From contig OZ254140.1 in assembly GCA_965267775.1 (NCBI GenBank), forward strand, positions 372,001-436,000: a stretch of DNA of 64,000 nt, in the 5' to 3' direction. Positions 8,821 through 16,547 of this stretch are shown in pieces (within the stretch, counting starts at the first letter, position 1; every line of letters begins with the position of its first letter). The translations under genes were made by a program, and so were the position numbers. Below the pieces are notes generated by a model that was not told the origin of the DNA, made no database searches, and saw only the letters and a list, made by a program, of their open reading frames with translations. Origin of the DNA: Planktophila sp965267775. Its GTDB lineage: Bacteria > Actinomycetota > Actinomycetes > Nanopelagicales > Nanopelagicaceae.

Positions 8821-8858
8821 AGAAAAGCCCCCGTTCCGTAATGGACGGGGGCTTTTCT
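8821..8858. terminator. Bidirectional terminator between convergent genes
   Basis: AGAAAAGCCCCCGT pairs with ACGGGGGCTTTTCT. Read either way the stem ends in a T-run, so it can serve both the zinc-ribbon gene and the convergent gene on the minus strand. Confidence 0.9.
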
Positions 8859-8869
8859 ATTGAATCGAA

Positions 8870-9400
8870 TTAAGCGATCTTGCCTTCAACTGCAACCTTT
8901 GATTCACCGATCTGTACTGAAAGGCTCAAAGGCTCGCCCGCTGCTGCTTGGCAACCAACGCCATATGTGTACGTTGCTGTGCCGCCTGCTGCAAGCGCCT
9001 CAGTTGGTGCACCGTTAATATCGAGATCTCCAAGAACGTCGAAGCAGACATTCTCACCAGATGCTGCGATGAGTGAGACTGTTGTGAAATCGAGTGGCGT
9101 TGAGCCACCGTTCTTGATGGTGACGCTGAACTTATTTGAAGACTTTGGCTTCTGGTCAACGTTTGTCATAAAGATTGTTGGTGTAAAACGTGATGGAGCA
9201 GAGACTGTTACAAAGACGCCGCCGCCAAGATCGAGAGGTGTATCAAATGCGATAGTTGCAACTGGTGCAGCCTCTTCAACAAGAGTGGTCTTATCAGCAG
9301 GCAGGTCGCTACCGCCATTGGTGACAGAGCGGAGGATTGCAAGGCCTACGACAGCGACAACACCGACGAGGATCCACTGCTTACGAGTGAGCTTCTTCAT
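8870..9400 (-). CDS. Membrane-anchored DUF4352-like extracellular protein
   Basis: 176 residues: a short basic N-terminus, one transmembrane segment (about 9-25) and an exported beta-rich domain. The domain has the look of the DUF4352/telokin-like fold, with phrases like KFSVTIKNGGSTPLDFTTVS and two Cys that could form a disulfide. It probably sits on the outer face of the membrane; the ligand is unknown. The Shine-Dalgarno AAGGAG precedes the ATG. It is separated from the M13 peptidase gene upstream by 87 bases. Confidence 0.6.
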   Translation of the reverse strand: MKKLTRKQWILVGVVAVVGLAILRSVTNGGSDLPADKTTLVEEAAPVATIAFDTPLDLGGGVFVTVSAPSRFTPTIFMTNVDQKPKSSNKFSVTIKNGGSTPLDFTTVSLIAASGENVCFDVLGDLDINGAPTEALAAGGTATYTYGVGCQAAAGEPLSLSVQIGESKVAVEGKIA

Positions 9401-9487
9401 TACTACTCCTTATGGTCTCTTCTCAAAGGTCTCTAATCTCTGAGATAACAATGGCCAAATCTTAGCCCTTGGGGTGGAAAAGGGTGG

Positions 9488-11425
9488 TTACCAGATACGA
9501 ACCCGCTCTGAAGGATCAAGCCACATTGCATCTGTGCTCGTTACGCCAAATGCCTCATAGAACTGAGCGAGGTTTCGAACAATCTGGTTGCAGCGGAACT
9601 CATCTGGGCTATGTGGATCTGTTGCAATACGGCGACGAATCTCTTCTGGGCGGTTCTTTCCACGCCATGATTGCGCATAGCCGAGGAAGAAACGTTGATC
9701 TCCAGTTAAACCATCGATGACAGGCGCCTCTGCACCCTTAAGAGCCAGTTTGTAGGCCTTATAGGCGATTTCAAGGCCTGAGAGGTCTCCAATGTTCTCA
9801 CCGATGGTAAATGCGCCGTTAACGTGCGTATCTGGCGTCTCTGCGGGGCAGAGCGCGTCATATTGTGCAATCAATACACCGGTGAGCTTTTCAAATGCTT
9901 CTCGGTCGCTATCGACCCACCAATCGACGAGATTTCCATCGCCATCATATTTAGAACCTTGGTCATCGAAGCCATGACCAATCTCATGACCAATCGTCGC
10001 ACCGACGCCGCCAAAGTTCGAAGCTAGATCCGCCTCGAGATCAAAGAATGGTGGTTGCAGATAGGCCGCAGGAAAAACAATCTCATTCATCATCGGGTTG
10101 TAATAAGCATTAACCGTTTGAGGAGTCATATGCCACTCATCGCGATCGACGGGCTTTCCGATTTTATCGACCGCCTCTTTATGGCCAAAGGCTGCGATGC
10201 GCTGCAGATTGCCAATCAGATCATCTGCCTTGATTTCAAGGGTTGAGTAATCGTGCCACTTATCTGGGTAGCCGATCTTGGCGATGAACTTAGATAACTT
10301 GTCGAGAGCTTTGATCTTCGTCTCCTCAGTCATCCATGCAAGATCTTTAATGCTGATCTCGTATGCCTGAATCAAGTAGTCGACGAGTTCAACCATCGCC
10401 TTCTTGGCAGCTTCTGGGAAGTAGAGATCTACATAGACCTTTCCAATTGCCTCACCGAGTGATCCCTGAACAAGTGAGACTCCGCGCTTCCAGCGCTCGC
10501 GAATCTGTGGCGTGCCAGAGAGAGTCGTGCCGTAGAAGGAGAAATTCTGTTGGACGATATCGTCAGTTAAATAAGCTGCATTGCTAGTAATTAACTGCCA
10601 CTTCAGCCATGAGATCCAGATTTCGCGTCGGCTATCAAAGGAAGCAAGCATTCCTGAGATTCCAGAGAAGAAGGATGGCTCATGAATATTGAGATCATCG
10701 AAGGCGATCGATGGAATACCAGCGTTGGTTGCCCAGAGATCCCAATCAAAATTTGGCGCTAAAGCCAGGAGCTCTGCCTTTGTAGTCTTGTTATAGGTCA
10801 AGGTTGCATCGCGATCTTTAACTTGATCCCAATGGTGACTTGCAATCTCGGTTTCAAGGGCGAGGATTTCATCTGCCTTCAGTGATACGCCAGCGAGTGC
10901 ACCCATCTTTGCAACGTGCTCAACAAATGCAGTGCGAATAGGTGCGAACTGCTCCTCGCGATAGTAGGACTCATCAGGGAGAGAGATTCCACCCTGACCC
11001 ATATGGAAGATATTTTTCTGGGAATTCATGGGATCGGCATAGACAGCTGCGCCGAAGATTCCACCGATGCCACCCATTTCAAGGCGGCCCATAGTTGAAA
11101 TGAAAGATGAGAGATCTGTGATGGCATCAATTGATGCAAGATCGTCGTTAAGGGGGGAGAGGCCGCGAGCTTTGATGCCCTCGATATCCATAAAGGATTT
11201 AAAGAGGTCGCCAATCTTCTGTGCCTCATCAGAACCCTTGGCAGATTCAATAATCTCGCGCACCTGCACCTCGGCGATGTCATAGAGCTCACGAGAGACG
11301 CCATCGCTGGCACGGTCTGCCGGCATCTCATATTCACGGAGCCACTTACCTGCAAAGTGGCGGAAGAGATCATCCTGCGGGCGAACCTCATGGTCCATAA
11401 AAGAAGTAACGATTCCTGACTTCAC
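9488..11425 (-). CDS. pepO: M13 family zinc metallopeptidase (PepO/neprilysin-like)
   Basis: 645 residues, the normal length for bacterial M13 peptidases. The zinc site is HEIGHGFDD (His, His, catalytic Glu), and the third ligand lies in ENIGDLSG. NAYYNPMMNEIVFPAAYLQP is the substrate-binding region. No signal peptide is visible, so it is probably cytoplasmic and degrades peptides, perhaps those imported by the dpp system. The GTG start gives the N-terminus typical of actinobacterial members (VRPQDDLFRH). It is divergent from the MarR gene and may share its control region. Confidence 0.88.
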   Translation of the reverse strand: MKSGIVTSFMDHEVRPQDDLFRHFAGKWLREYEMPADRASDGVSRELYDIAEVQVREIIESAKGSDEAQKIGDLFKSFMDIEGIKARGLSPLNDDLASIDAITDLSSFISTMGRLEMGGIGGIFGAAVYADPMNSQKNIFHMGQGGISLPDESYYREEQFAPIRTAFVEHVAKMGALAGVSLKADEILALETEIASHHWDQVKDRDATLTYNKTTKAELLALAPNFDWDLWATNAGIPSIAFDDLNIHEPSFFSGISGMLASFDSRREIWISWLKWQLITSNAAYLTDDIVQQNFSFYGTTLSGTPQIRERWKRGVSLVQGSLGEAIGKVYVDLYFPEAAKKAMVELVDYLIQAYEISIKDLAWMTEETKIKALDKLSKFIAKIGYPDKWHDYSTLEIKADDLIGNLQRIAAFGHKEAVDKIGKPVDRDEWHMTPQTVNAYYNPMMNEIVFPAAYLQPPFFDLEADLASNFGGVGATIGHEIGHGFDDQGSKYDGDGNLVDWWVDSDREAFEKLTGVLIAQYDALCPAETPDTHVNGAFTIGENIGDLSGLEIAYKAYKLALKGAEAPVIDGLTGDQRFFLGYAQSWRGKNRPEEIRRRIATDPHSPDEFRCNQIVRNLAQFYEAFGVTSTDAMWLDPSERVRIW

Positions 11426-11471
11426 AGAAGCTCTCTTTCGATATTGGGTGCGAGGCGAAGTTTACGAGAAA

Positions 11472-11487
11472 AGTTGAATATTCAACT
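11472..11487. promoter_or_regulatory. Perfect 16-bp palindrome, probable MarR operator
   Basis: AGTTGAATATTCAACT is a perfect inverted repeat between the divergent peptidase and MarR genes. The TTGAA/TTCAA core resembles known MarR-family sites. It lies just upstream of the marR -10 box, so binding would block the regulator's own promoter. Confidence 0.7.
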
Positions 11488-11494
11488 ATTGTCG

Positions 11495-11500
11495 TATCAT
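11495..11500 (+). promoter_or_regulatory. -10 box of the MarR gene (leaderless)
   Basis: TATCAT is followed by six bases and then the ATG at 11507. Transcription would begin on the start codon. Confidence 0.55.
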
Positions 11501-11506
11501 TGCCCT

Positions 11507-11998
11507 ATGGCAGAGAAAAACGCTACCGCACCAAAGTGGCTCAACCCATCTGAAATGAAGGCTTGGCGTCAGTACATCATCGCCAGCCGTCGACTTCTCG
11601 ATGCCCTCGATGAGGATCTCTCTGCCCACGATCTCTCGATGCCAGATTATGAAGTCTTGGCTCAACTCAGTGATGCCCCTGATCGCACAATGCGAATGTC
11701 TGAGCTGGCTGAGGTCGCGATGGTTTCGCGCTCGCGCCTTTCACACCGGATCAAGGTGATGGAGCGAGAGGGATGGGTCCGCCGCGAGCCATGCCCCGAC
11801 GATAAACGTGGCTACTTTGCCATCATGACGCCTAAGGGATGGAAGGCGATTGTTGCTGCCGCCCCGGACCATGTAGCCAGTGTCCGAAACCGCTTTCTCG
11901 ATGTCTTAGATAAGAATGATCAGAAGGTTCTTGCAGAGATATTTGATCGCGTTGCAACTCGCATTAAAGATATTGATAAAGATGGTTGCAGTAATTAA
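11507..11998 (+). CDS. MarR family transcriptional regulator
   Basis: 163 residues forming a winged helix-turn-helix with flanking dimerisation helices. Recognition region: MRMSELAEVAMVSRSRLSHR; wing: REPCPDDKRGYFAIMTPKG. The ATG at 11507 is preferred to a TTG 63 bases upstream, because the family N-terminus begins here, the palindromic operator would otherwise lie inside the coding region, and a -10 box sits six bases before it. It probably represses itself and possibly the divergent M13 peptidase gene; the inducer is unknown. Confidence 0.87.
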   Translation: MAEKNATAPKWLNPSEMKAWRQYIIASRRLLDALDEDLSAHDLSMPDYEVLAQLSDAPDRTMRMSELAEVAMVSRSRLSHRIKVMEREGWVRREPCPDDKRGYFAIMTPKGWKAIVAAAPDHVASVRNRFLDVLDKNDQKVLAEIFDRVATRIKDIDKDGCSN

Positions 11999-12016
11999 TG
12001 AAAATAAAAGCGCAAT

Positions 12017-12051
12017 AAAAAACCCCGCCACATACAGTGGCGGGGTTTTTT
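12017..12051. terminator. Bidirectional terminator after marR and the H1-like gene
   Basis: AAAAAACCCCGCCAC pairs perfectly with GTGGCGGGGTTTTTT around a five-base loop, giving T-runs on both strands between two convergent genes. Confidence 0.92.
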
Positions 12052-12070
12052 ATAAGTAGTAGTAAGTAAA

Positions 12071-12535
12071 TTACTTCTTCTTAGCTGCTGGCTTGCGCTT
12101 AGCAACCTTCTTAGCAGCTGTCTTCTTAGCTGCTGGCTTGCGCTTAGCAACCTTCTTAGCAGCTGGCTTTGCAGCAGCAGCCTTCTTGCGGCGCTTTGGA
12201 GCAGCCTTCTTTGCAGCTGGCTTTGCAGCAGCCTTCTTGCGGCGCTTTGGAGCAGCCTTCTTTGCAGCAGCTGGCTTAGCAGCAGCCTTCTTGCGACGCT
12301 TTGGAGCAGCCTTCTTTGCAGCTGGCTTTGCAGCAGCCTTCTTGCGGCGCTTTGGAGCAGCCTTCTTTGCAGCAGCTGGCTTAGCAGCAGCCTTCTTGCG
12401 ACGCTTTGGAGCAGCCTTCTTTGCAGCAGGTGCAGCAACAGCCTTCTTGCGACGCTTTGGAGCAGCCTTCTTTGCAGCAGCTGGCTTTGCAGCAGCCTTC
12501 TTACGCTTTGGAGCAGCCTTCTTAGCAGCAGCCAT
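12071..12535 (-). CDS. Histone H1-like Lys/Ala/Pro repeat DNA-binding protein
   Basis: 154 residues made almost only of Ala, Lys, Pro and Arg. A unit of about 19-21 residues built on KKAAPKRRKKAAAKPAA recurs about six times, followed by a variant tail (KKVAKRKPAAKK). There is no folded HU domain, so this is a free-standing H1 tail-like protein expected to be disordered and to coat or compact DNA by charge. The Shine-Dalgarno AGGAGA precedes the ATG. Strong terminators lie on both sides, so it is a single-gene unit. Similar tails fused to HU occur in actinobacteria; the stand-alone form is notable. Confidence 0.8.
   Translation of the reverse strand: MAAAKKAAPKRKKAAAKPAAAKKAAPKRRKKAVAAPAAKKAAPKRRKKAAAKPAAAKKAAPKRRKKAAAKPAAKKAAPKRRKKAAAKPAAAKKAAPKRRKKAAAKPAAKKAAPKRRKKAAAAKPAAKKVAKRKPAAKKTAAKKVAKRKPAAKKK
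12160..12520 (-). repeat. In-frame tandem DNA repeat within the H1-like gene
   Basis: Units of about 57-63 bases sharing CTTCTTGCG(A/G)CGCTTTGGAGC on the plus strand recur six or more times with small length changes in multiples of three. This suggests growth and loss by slippage or recombination. Confidence 0.8.
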
Positions 12536-12608
12536 AGTTTTTATCTCCTAAATGGAAGGGTTCGGATCCGTCACCCAAACCTGTTTCGTGGATAAGTGTG
12601 ACTGATAT

Positions 12609-12636
12609 TAAAAAAAATTGCCACTACATAGTGCAA
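12609..12636 (-). terminator. Terminator of the MFS exporter gene
   Basis: On the minus strand TTGCACT pairs with AGTGGCAA (one bulged G) around a four-base loop and is followed by eight T. The surrounding 12.54-12.71 kb is very AT-rich and holds no gene. Confidence 0.65.
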
Positions 12637-12709
12637 AAAAACACAGTGCGTGTCGTTAATTATTTTTTTCTTTTTTTCATGCATTTAATAAAAAACGCGA
12701 TGATTTTTT

Positions 12710-13987
12710 CTAATTCTCATCCTGATTTTCGCGATTTTTTCGAATTTCTCGCTCTTGAACGGCGTATTTATTAGTTTCTGCGTCATATTTGCGGAAATCG
12801 GGCATCAAAATCGCCAAAAGTACGACGACAACGACGCAAATTACCCCTCCAGAAGTTACCGAGAAGGAGAGTGAGGTAGCTGCAGCGATTGAAGCTGCTC
12901 GCAATTGTCCGGCGAGTGGCCCAACCGAATAGGAAAGTAATTCAATTCCTGCCAGCCGTCCTCGAAGATTGTCTGGGATGGTCTGATTCCAGATCACACT
13001 TCTAAAGAGCGCGCTGACTTGGTCAGAGGCACCAGCTGCCGCCAAACAGATCAAGACGATGATGAGAGATTTGGTCAACCCGGCAAGTGCAATGGCAACT
13101 CCCCAACCAATTGCTGCCCAGATAATCGCTCGTCCATGGAATCTGTAGTTCTTGGTCCAGCCACTTGTGAGCGTTACTGCAATTGCACCGCCAACTCCGG
13201 CGGCATAGAACATTCCAAGTGCCCATGGGGCATCGAGCAAATCTGCCCAGAATGGAAAGAGTGCATTGGGCATCGCAAAGAACATGGCAGCGAGATCGAT
13301 GATGTATGTCGCCAATAAATCTTGGCGACTAAATGCATATCGCACACCCTCCCAAAGGGCTTTAAATGAAGGCTTTTCAGCCTCATGCGAAGGAGGGATT
13401 CTCTTAATTCGCGCAAGGAAGAGGAGAGAAATCAAATATGTTGCGATGTCGAAGATGTAACCAGAAGAAATTGAAAATGTTGAAAAGATAATTCCACCAA
13501 GTGTCGGTCCAACGATAAAACCAAATTGCCAACGAAGGGTAAGGAGATTTGATGCACTAGGCAGATCCTCATGGCTGACTAAGCGAGGCAAGATTGCACC
13601 CATCGATGGGCGTTGCAGCCCATCGACCACAGCAAAGAGCGCGGCACAGATATAGATGACGATTGTCTTTGGATCTGGAAGGTAAGAGTTAGCCAGGAGG
13701 ATGGCGACGATGATCAGCGCACCAGCTTCGGTCGCCCAGATCATCTTCTTCCGGTCGACCGCATCGGCTAAGACGCCGCCGTAGAGACCGAAGATTATGA
13801 GAGGGACAATTTCGATGACACCCAAGATACCCACCGCCACATAGGAGTGAGTGATCTCTTTGAGTTGGAAAGGGAGCGCGACGTAGGTGATCATCGAACC
13901 GAGGTAGGAGATGAGTCCAGCCGTCCAGAGGTTGCGAAAATCGGGATATTTCTTAAGCGGCGAGAGATCTATCGCGAATTTCGACAT
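12710..13987 (-). CDS. MFS transporter (EntS-like exporter group)
   Basis: 425 residues with about 12 helices. The motif A loop is GGVLADAVDRKKM and a conserved stretch is DGLQRPSMGAILPRLV, typical of the MFS_3/EntS-like group of exporters. The C-terminus is a charged tail rich in Asn and Glu. It lies 25 bases downstream of panB on the same strand but has its own TAGGAT box six bases before the ATG, so it may be transcribed separately. The substrate is unknown. Confidence 0.8.
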   Translation of the reverse strand: MSKFAIDLSPLKKYPDFRNLWTAGLISYLGSMITYVALPFQLKEITHSYVAVGILGVIEIVPLIIFGLYGGVLADAVDRKKMIWATEAGALIIVAILLANSYLPDPKTIVIYICAALFAVVDGLQRPSMGAILPRLVSHEDLPSASNLLTLRWQFGFIVGPTLGGIIFSTFSISSGYIFDIATYLISLLFLARIKRIPPSHEAEKPSFKALWEGVRYAFSRQDLLATYIIDLAAMFFAMPNALFPFWADLLDAPWALGMFYAAGVGGAIAVTLTSGWTKNYRFHGRAIIWAAIGWGVAIALAGLTKSLIIVLICLAAAGASDQVSALFRSVIWNQTIPDNLRGRLAGIELLSYSVGPLAGQLRAASIAAATSLSFSVTSGGVICVVVVVLLAILMPDFRKYDAETNKYAVQEREIRKNRENQDEN

Positions 13988-13993
13988 CTGCCG

Positions 13994-13999
13994 ATCCTA
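13994..13999 (-). promoter_or_regulatory. -10 box of the MFS exporter gene
   Basis: TAGGAT, then CGGCAG, then ATG on the minus strand. Confidence 0.45.
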
Positions 14000-14012
14000 A
14001 TCAGCGGAGTGG

Positions 14013-14831
14013 TCAGTGGAAAGTCTGCACCTCGGTCGGAAAATGACCCGTGCGGACTTCTTCGGCGAATTCCTTTGTGGCATCCATCAACTCTTGGCGA
14101 AGATTGCGATAAGCCTTCGCGAGCTTCGGTGGCTTTGCAGTAAAACCAGCCATATCTGTCCAGACCAATACCTGTGCATCGGTCACGGCTCCTGCGCCGA
14201 TTCCCACTGTTGGAATTGAAAGCGATTCGGTAATTTCCTTGGCCAGCTCTTCAGGGACTAGCTCAAGAACGATGGCAAATGCACCAGCTTTTTCTAGATC
14301 GAGAGCAGCTGCCTTCATGACTTCACTATCGGTGCGACCCTGAACTTTGTAGCCTCCCAGTTGATGAAGTGATTGTGGAGTGAGGCCGAGGTGGCCCATC
14401 ACTGGAATTCCTGAAGAGGTTAACTTCTTCACCGTTTCAAGGTGAGCGCCTTCAAGCTTTACCGCCATCGCACCTGATTCTTTAAAGAAACGAATTGATG
14501 TAGCAAGTGCCTGCTCTGGCGATGATTCATATGAACCAAAGGGGAGATCTGCAACAACGAGAGCACGGGATGAACCGCGGACGACGGCGCGCGTAAGTGG
14601 AATCAATTCGTCGACAGTGACCGGGATGGTGTTCTCTTCGCCCAAGAAATTATTGCCAGCGCTATCGCCCACCAAGAGGACCGGAATGCCAGCCTCATCG
14701 AAGATTGATGCCGTCATCTGCTCATATGAGGTCAGCATCGCCCACTTCTCGCCGCGCTCTTTTGCGGATTTGAGATCGAGGATCGTGATGCGACGGTGCG
14801 CAGCTCCGCCATAAAGGGTGGTCTGACTCAT
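14013..14831 (-). CDS. panB: 3-methyl-2-oxobutanoate hydroxymethyltransferase
   Basis: 272 residues. PanB transfers a hydroxymethyl group from methylene-tetrahydrofolate to ketoisovalerate, the first step to pantothenate and coenzyme A. Seen here: the metal-binding region VGDSAGNNFLG, DLPFGSYE, KLEGA, and GHLGLTPQS followed by GGYKVQGR, all characteristic. The start follows GGAGAAATAATT, with GGAG as Shine-Dalgarno. It supplies the cofactor for the acyl carrier protein and acyl-CoA enzymes encoded elsewhere in the window. Confidence 0.93.
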   Translation of the reverse strand: MSQTTLYGGAAHRRITILDLKSAKERGEKWAMLTSYEQMTASIFDEAGIPVLLVGDSAGNNFLGEENTIPVTVDELIPLTRAVVRGSSRALVVADLPFGSYESSPEQALATSIRFFKESGAMAVKLEGAHLETVKKLTSSGIPVMGHLGLTPQSLHQLGGYKVQGRTDSEVMKAAALDLEKAGAFAIVLELVPEELAKEITESLSIPTVGIGAGAVTDAQVLVWTDMAGFTAKPPKLAKAYRNLRQELMDATKEFAEEVRTGHFPTEVQTFH

Positions 14832-14900
14832 AATTATTTCTCCTGCCTCGAAGCCATGAAGGTCCCCGGGTGAGAGCAGGGTAGCGCAGGTATAGGTTCG

Positions 14901-16490
14901 CTATCTAGTTGTCGTGCGGCGCACAACTGATGTGACGAGGGGACTAGAAGTCGAGGAGGCATAGCCCGAGGCTGATGGAGTGAAAATCGCAATAATGGAG
15001 ATTGACCCTTGAATAGTGGCTTTGAATGAACACGAAGCGACCAGTGAATTGGTGGATATGTTAATGCAATTTCCTATGCGCTTACCATTTGCGAGAAATG
15101 TAGCCCTGCCATCGACAGATGTTGAAACCTGTACGGTAGCTGTAATGCCTTTAGTAATATATCGAACGCTCGGGTTGAGCGCGGGGGTAGACACAGATGT
15201 CGAAGTTGGTGCAGCTGTTGGGTCATAAGAACTCAAGGGATACCAAGTCACATTGGTAGGCGTATATCTTGAAATTCGATAGTCGGCAGAGCTACTGCTG
15301 TAAGTCGTGATAAAGACATAAGTTCCATCAGTCGTACCTCCACCCATCATCCAAGGGGAGAAAGAGGTTGCAGCGCAGCTAATTCGTCCATCTGGCCAGC
15401 GATGAGTCACAGTCGAAGTCGGCGAATAAGAGAAGTAATATTCCGAGCCATCTTGCAGACGCATCATGCCTCGAGGGCTAGTCGTGCATTTCGAAATGTT
15501 GGCATATGTTGACGTCGCGCCTGATGCTACGTCGATTTCAGAAACGACACTTGAGTTGATCGAGATCCATATTATTTTATCTGCATTGGGACTTAAATAC
15601 ATCATGTTGTATGAGTATGGATAATCCACAATTGAAGTGCTTAAGGTCGTCACAGCGGTTTTCGTGAAGTTTCCATCGATGCTCATTCGATAGAGAACAC
15701 GGTTGGAATCTATAAATGCCCAATAATTAGCCGTCCTCACGAAATCCGCAATCATCGCCGTATGAGTAAGGATTGTGCTCTTGAGTGGAGAAATAAGTGG
15801 AGATTTGTAGAAATTTGAGCCGGCAGTCCAATACATGTAATCGCCGAAGACTTGAAGATTATTTACACTCGCCCCGGTGTTTAGTATGACTGTTCTTGTG
15901 TCGTCGGCAGTGTTCAGCAGAACAATATTATTTCCATTAGACGTTAGAACGCCTCCAAGAAGTGATGAGTAAGCGGAGTTAGACATATGTCCGCTATCAG
16001 AGCTTGAAACACCGGCAACATGAGATCCGAAATATTCAAAGGAAATAGCTTTGTTTGAAGATAGTGATCCAGTTGATCCTGGCGCCGCAAGTGTGAGAAT
16101 TGCAAATTCTCCCGCTGCATTCTTTATAGTCCCGCTCAATGCGCTGGTAGATGCATAATCAAGATCGGCAGAATTTGAACCAGCTGGTGAGGTCAATCTA
16201 AATACCAATGTGTCAGTTCCAGAGCCTGAGAAATAACTTGTATTCGTATTTGAGCCCACAACAGGTTGCAAAGTTAGAATCGGGGTACCGGTTACATATA
16301 CATTTTGCGAGAATTGAATGGTGATTTCGATGACATCACCAACTCCGTAAACACCATTTGAAGTCGTTGACGAGACATTTAGGACGGTTGGCTGAACGGC
16401 GTGAGCAGTTGGGAGTCCTAGAGTTAGCGTGAACAAAACTAGAGCAGAAATAAAATATTTTGGTCTGCGAGTAACAAATTTAGCGACCAT
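14901..16490 (-). CDS. Large secreted protein with Ig-like domains
   Basis: 529 residues with a clear signal peptide (cleavage near THA at about 31). Residues about 33-145 resemble the Ig-like repeat of bacterial surface proteins (GDVIEITIQFSQNVYVTG, then SADLDY). The middle has repeated short beta-strand patterns with Trp, Tyr and Ser, perhaps a propeller. The end (about 450-520) looks like a Big_3-type Ig domain, with two Cys. Base composition is more AT-rich than in neighbours, suggesting an accessory gene. Probably cell-surface or extracellular; the target is unknown. Confidence 0.65.
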   Translation of the reverse strand: MVAKFVTRRPKYFISALVLFTLTLGLPTAHAVQPTVLNVSSTTSNGVYGVGDVIEITIQFSQNVYVTGTPILTLQPVVGSNTNTSYFSGSGTDTLVFRLTSPAGSNSADLDYASTSALSGTIKNAAGEFAILTLAAPGSTGSLSSNKAISFEYFGSHVAGVSSSDSGHMSNSAYSSLLGGVLTSNGNNIVLLNTADDTRTVILNTGASVNNLQVFGDYMYWTAGSNFYKSPLISPLKSTILTHTAMIADFVRTANYWAFIDSNRVLYRMSIDGNFTKTAVTTLSTSIVDYPYSYNMMYLSPNADKIIWISINSSVVSEIDVASGATSTYANISKCTTSPRGMMRLQDGSEYYFSYSPTSTVTHRWPDGRISCAATSFSPWMMGGGTTDGTYVFITTYSSSSADYRISRYTPTNVTWYPLSSYDPTAAPTSTSVSTPALNPSVRYITKGITATVQVSTSVDGRATFLANGKRIGNCINISTNSLVASCSFKATIQGSISIIAIFTPSASGYASSTSSPLVTSVVRRTTTR

Positions 16491-16496
16491 AGGACC

Positions 16497-16502
16497 AGTT
16501 TA
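16497..16502 (-). promoter_or_regulatory. -10 box of the secreted Ig-like protein gene
   Basis: TAAACT, then GGTCCT, then ATG on the minus strand; divergent from the nadE promoter about 35 bases away. Confidence 0.5.
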
Positions 16503-16535
16503 AGTTGCGCCTTTCAAAGAATCAAGAAAATGGCC

Positions 16536-16541
16536 TACTCT
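16536..16541 (+). promoter_or_regulatory. -10 box of nadE (leaderless)
   Basis: TACTCT is followed by TGAACA and the ATG; no Shine-Dalgarno is present. Confidence 0.55.
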
Positions 16542-16547
16542 TGAACA

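Noticed and set aside
8880..9443. 187-codon open frame on the plus strand
   Set aside because: Antisense to the DUF4352-like gene, with no ribosome-binding site or recognisable protein features.
11444..11506. TTG start for the MarR regulator
   Set aside because: It would place the palindromic operator and -10 box inside the coding region.
12160..12520. Possible CRISPR array
   Set aside because: The repeats are contiguous and in frame with a protein; there are no unique spacers and no cas genes.
12093..12551. Long open frames on both strands over the H1-like gene, and other minus-strand frames at 11995-12438
   Set aside because: They are by-products of the tandem repeat composition; only the minus-strand frame with a Shine-Dalgarno and Lys/Ala/Pro repeats makes a sensible protein.
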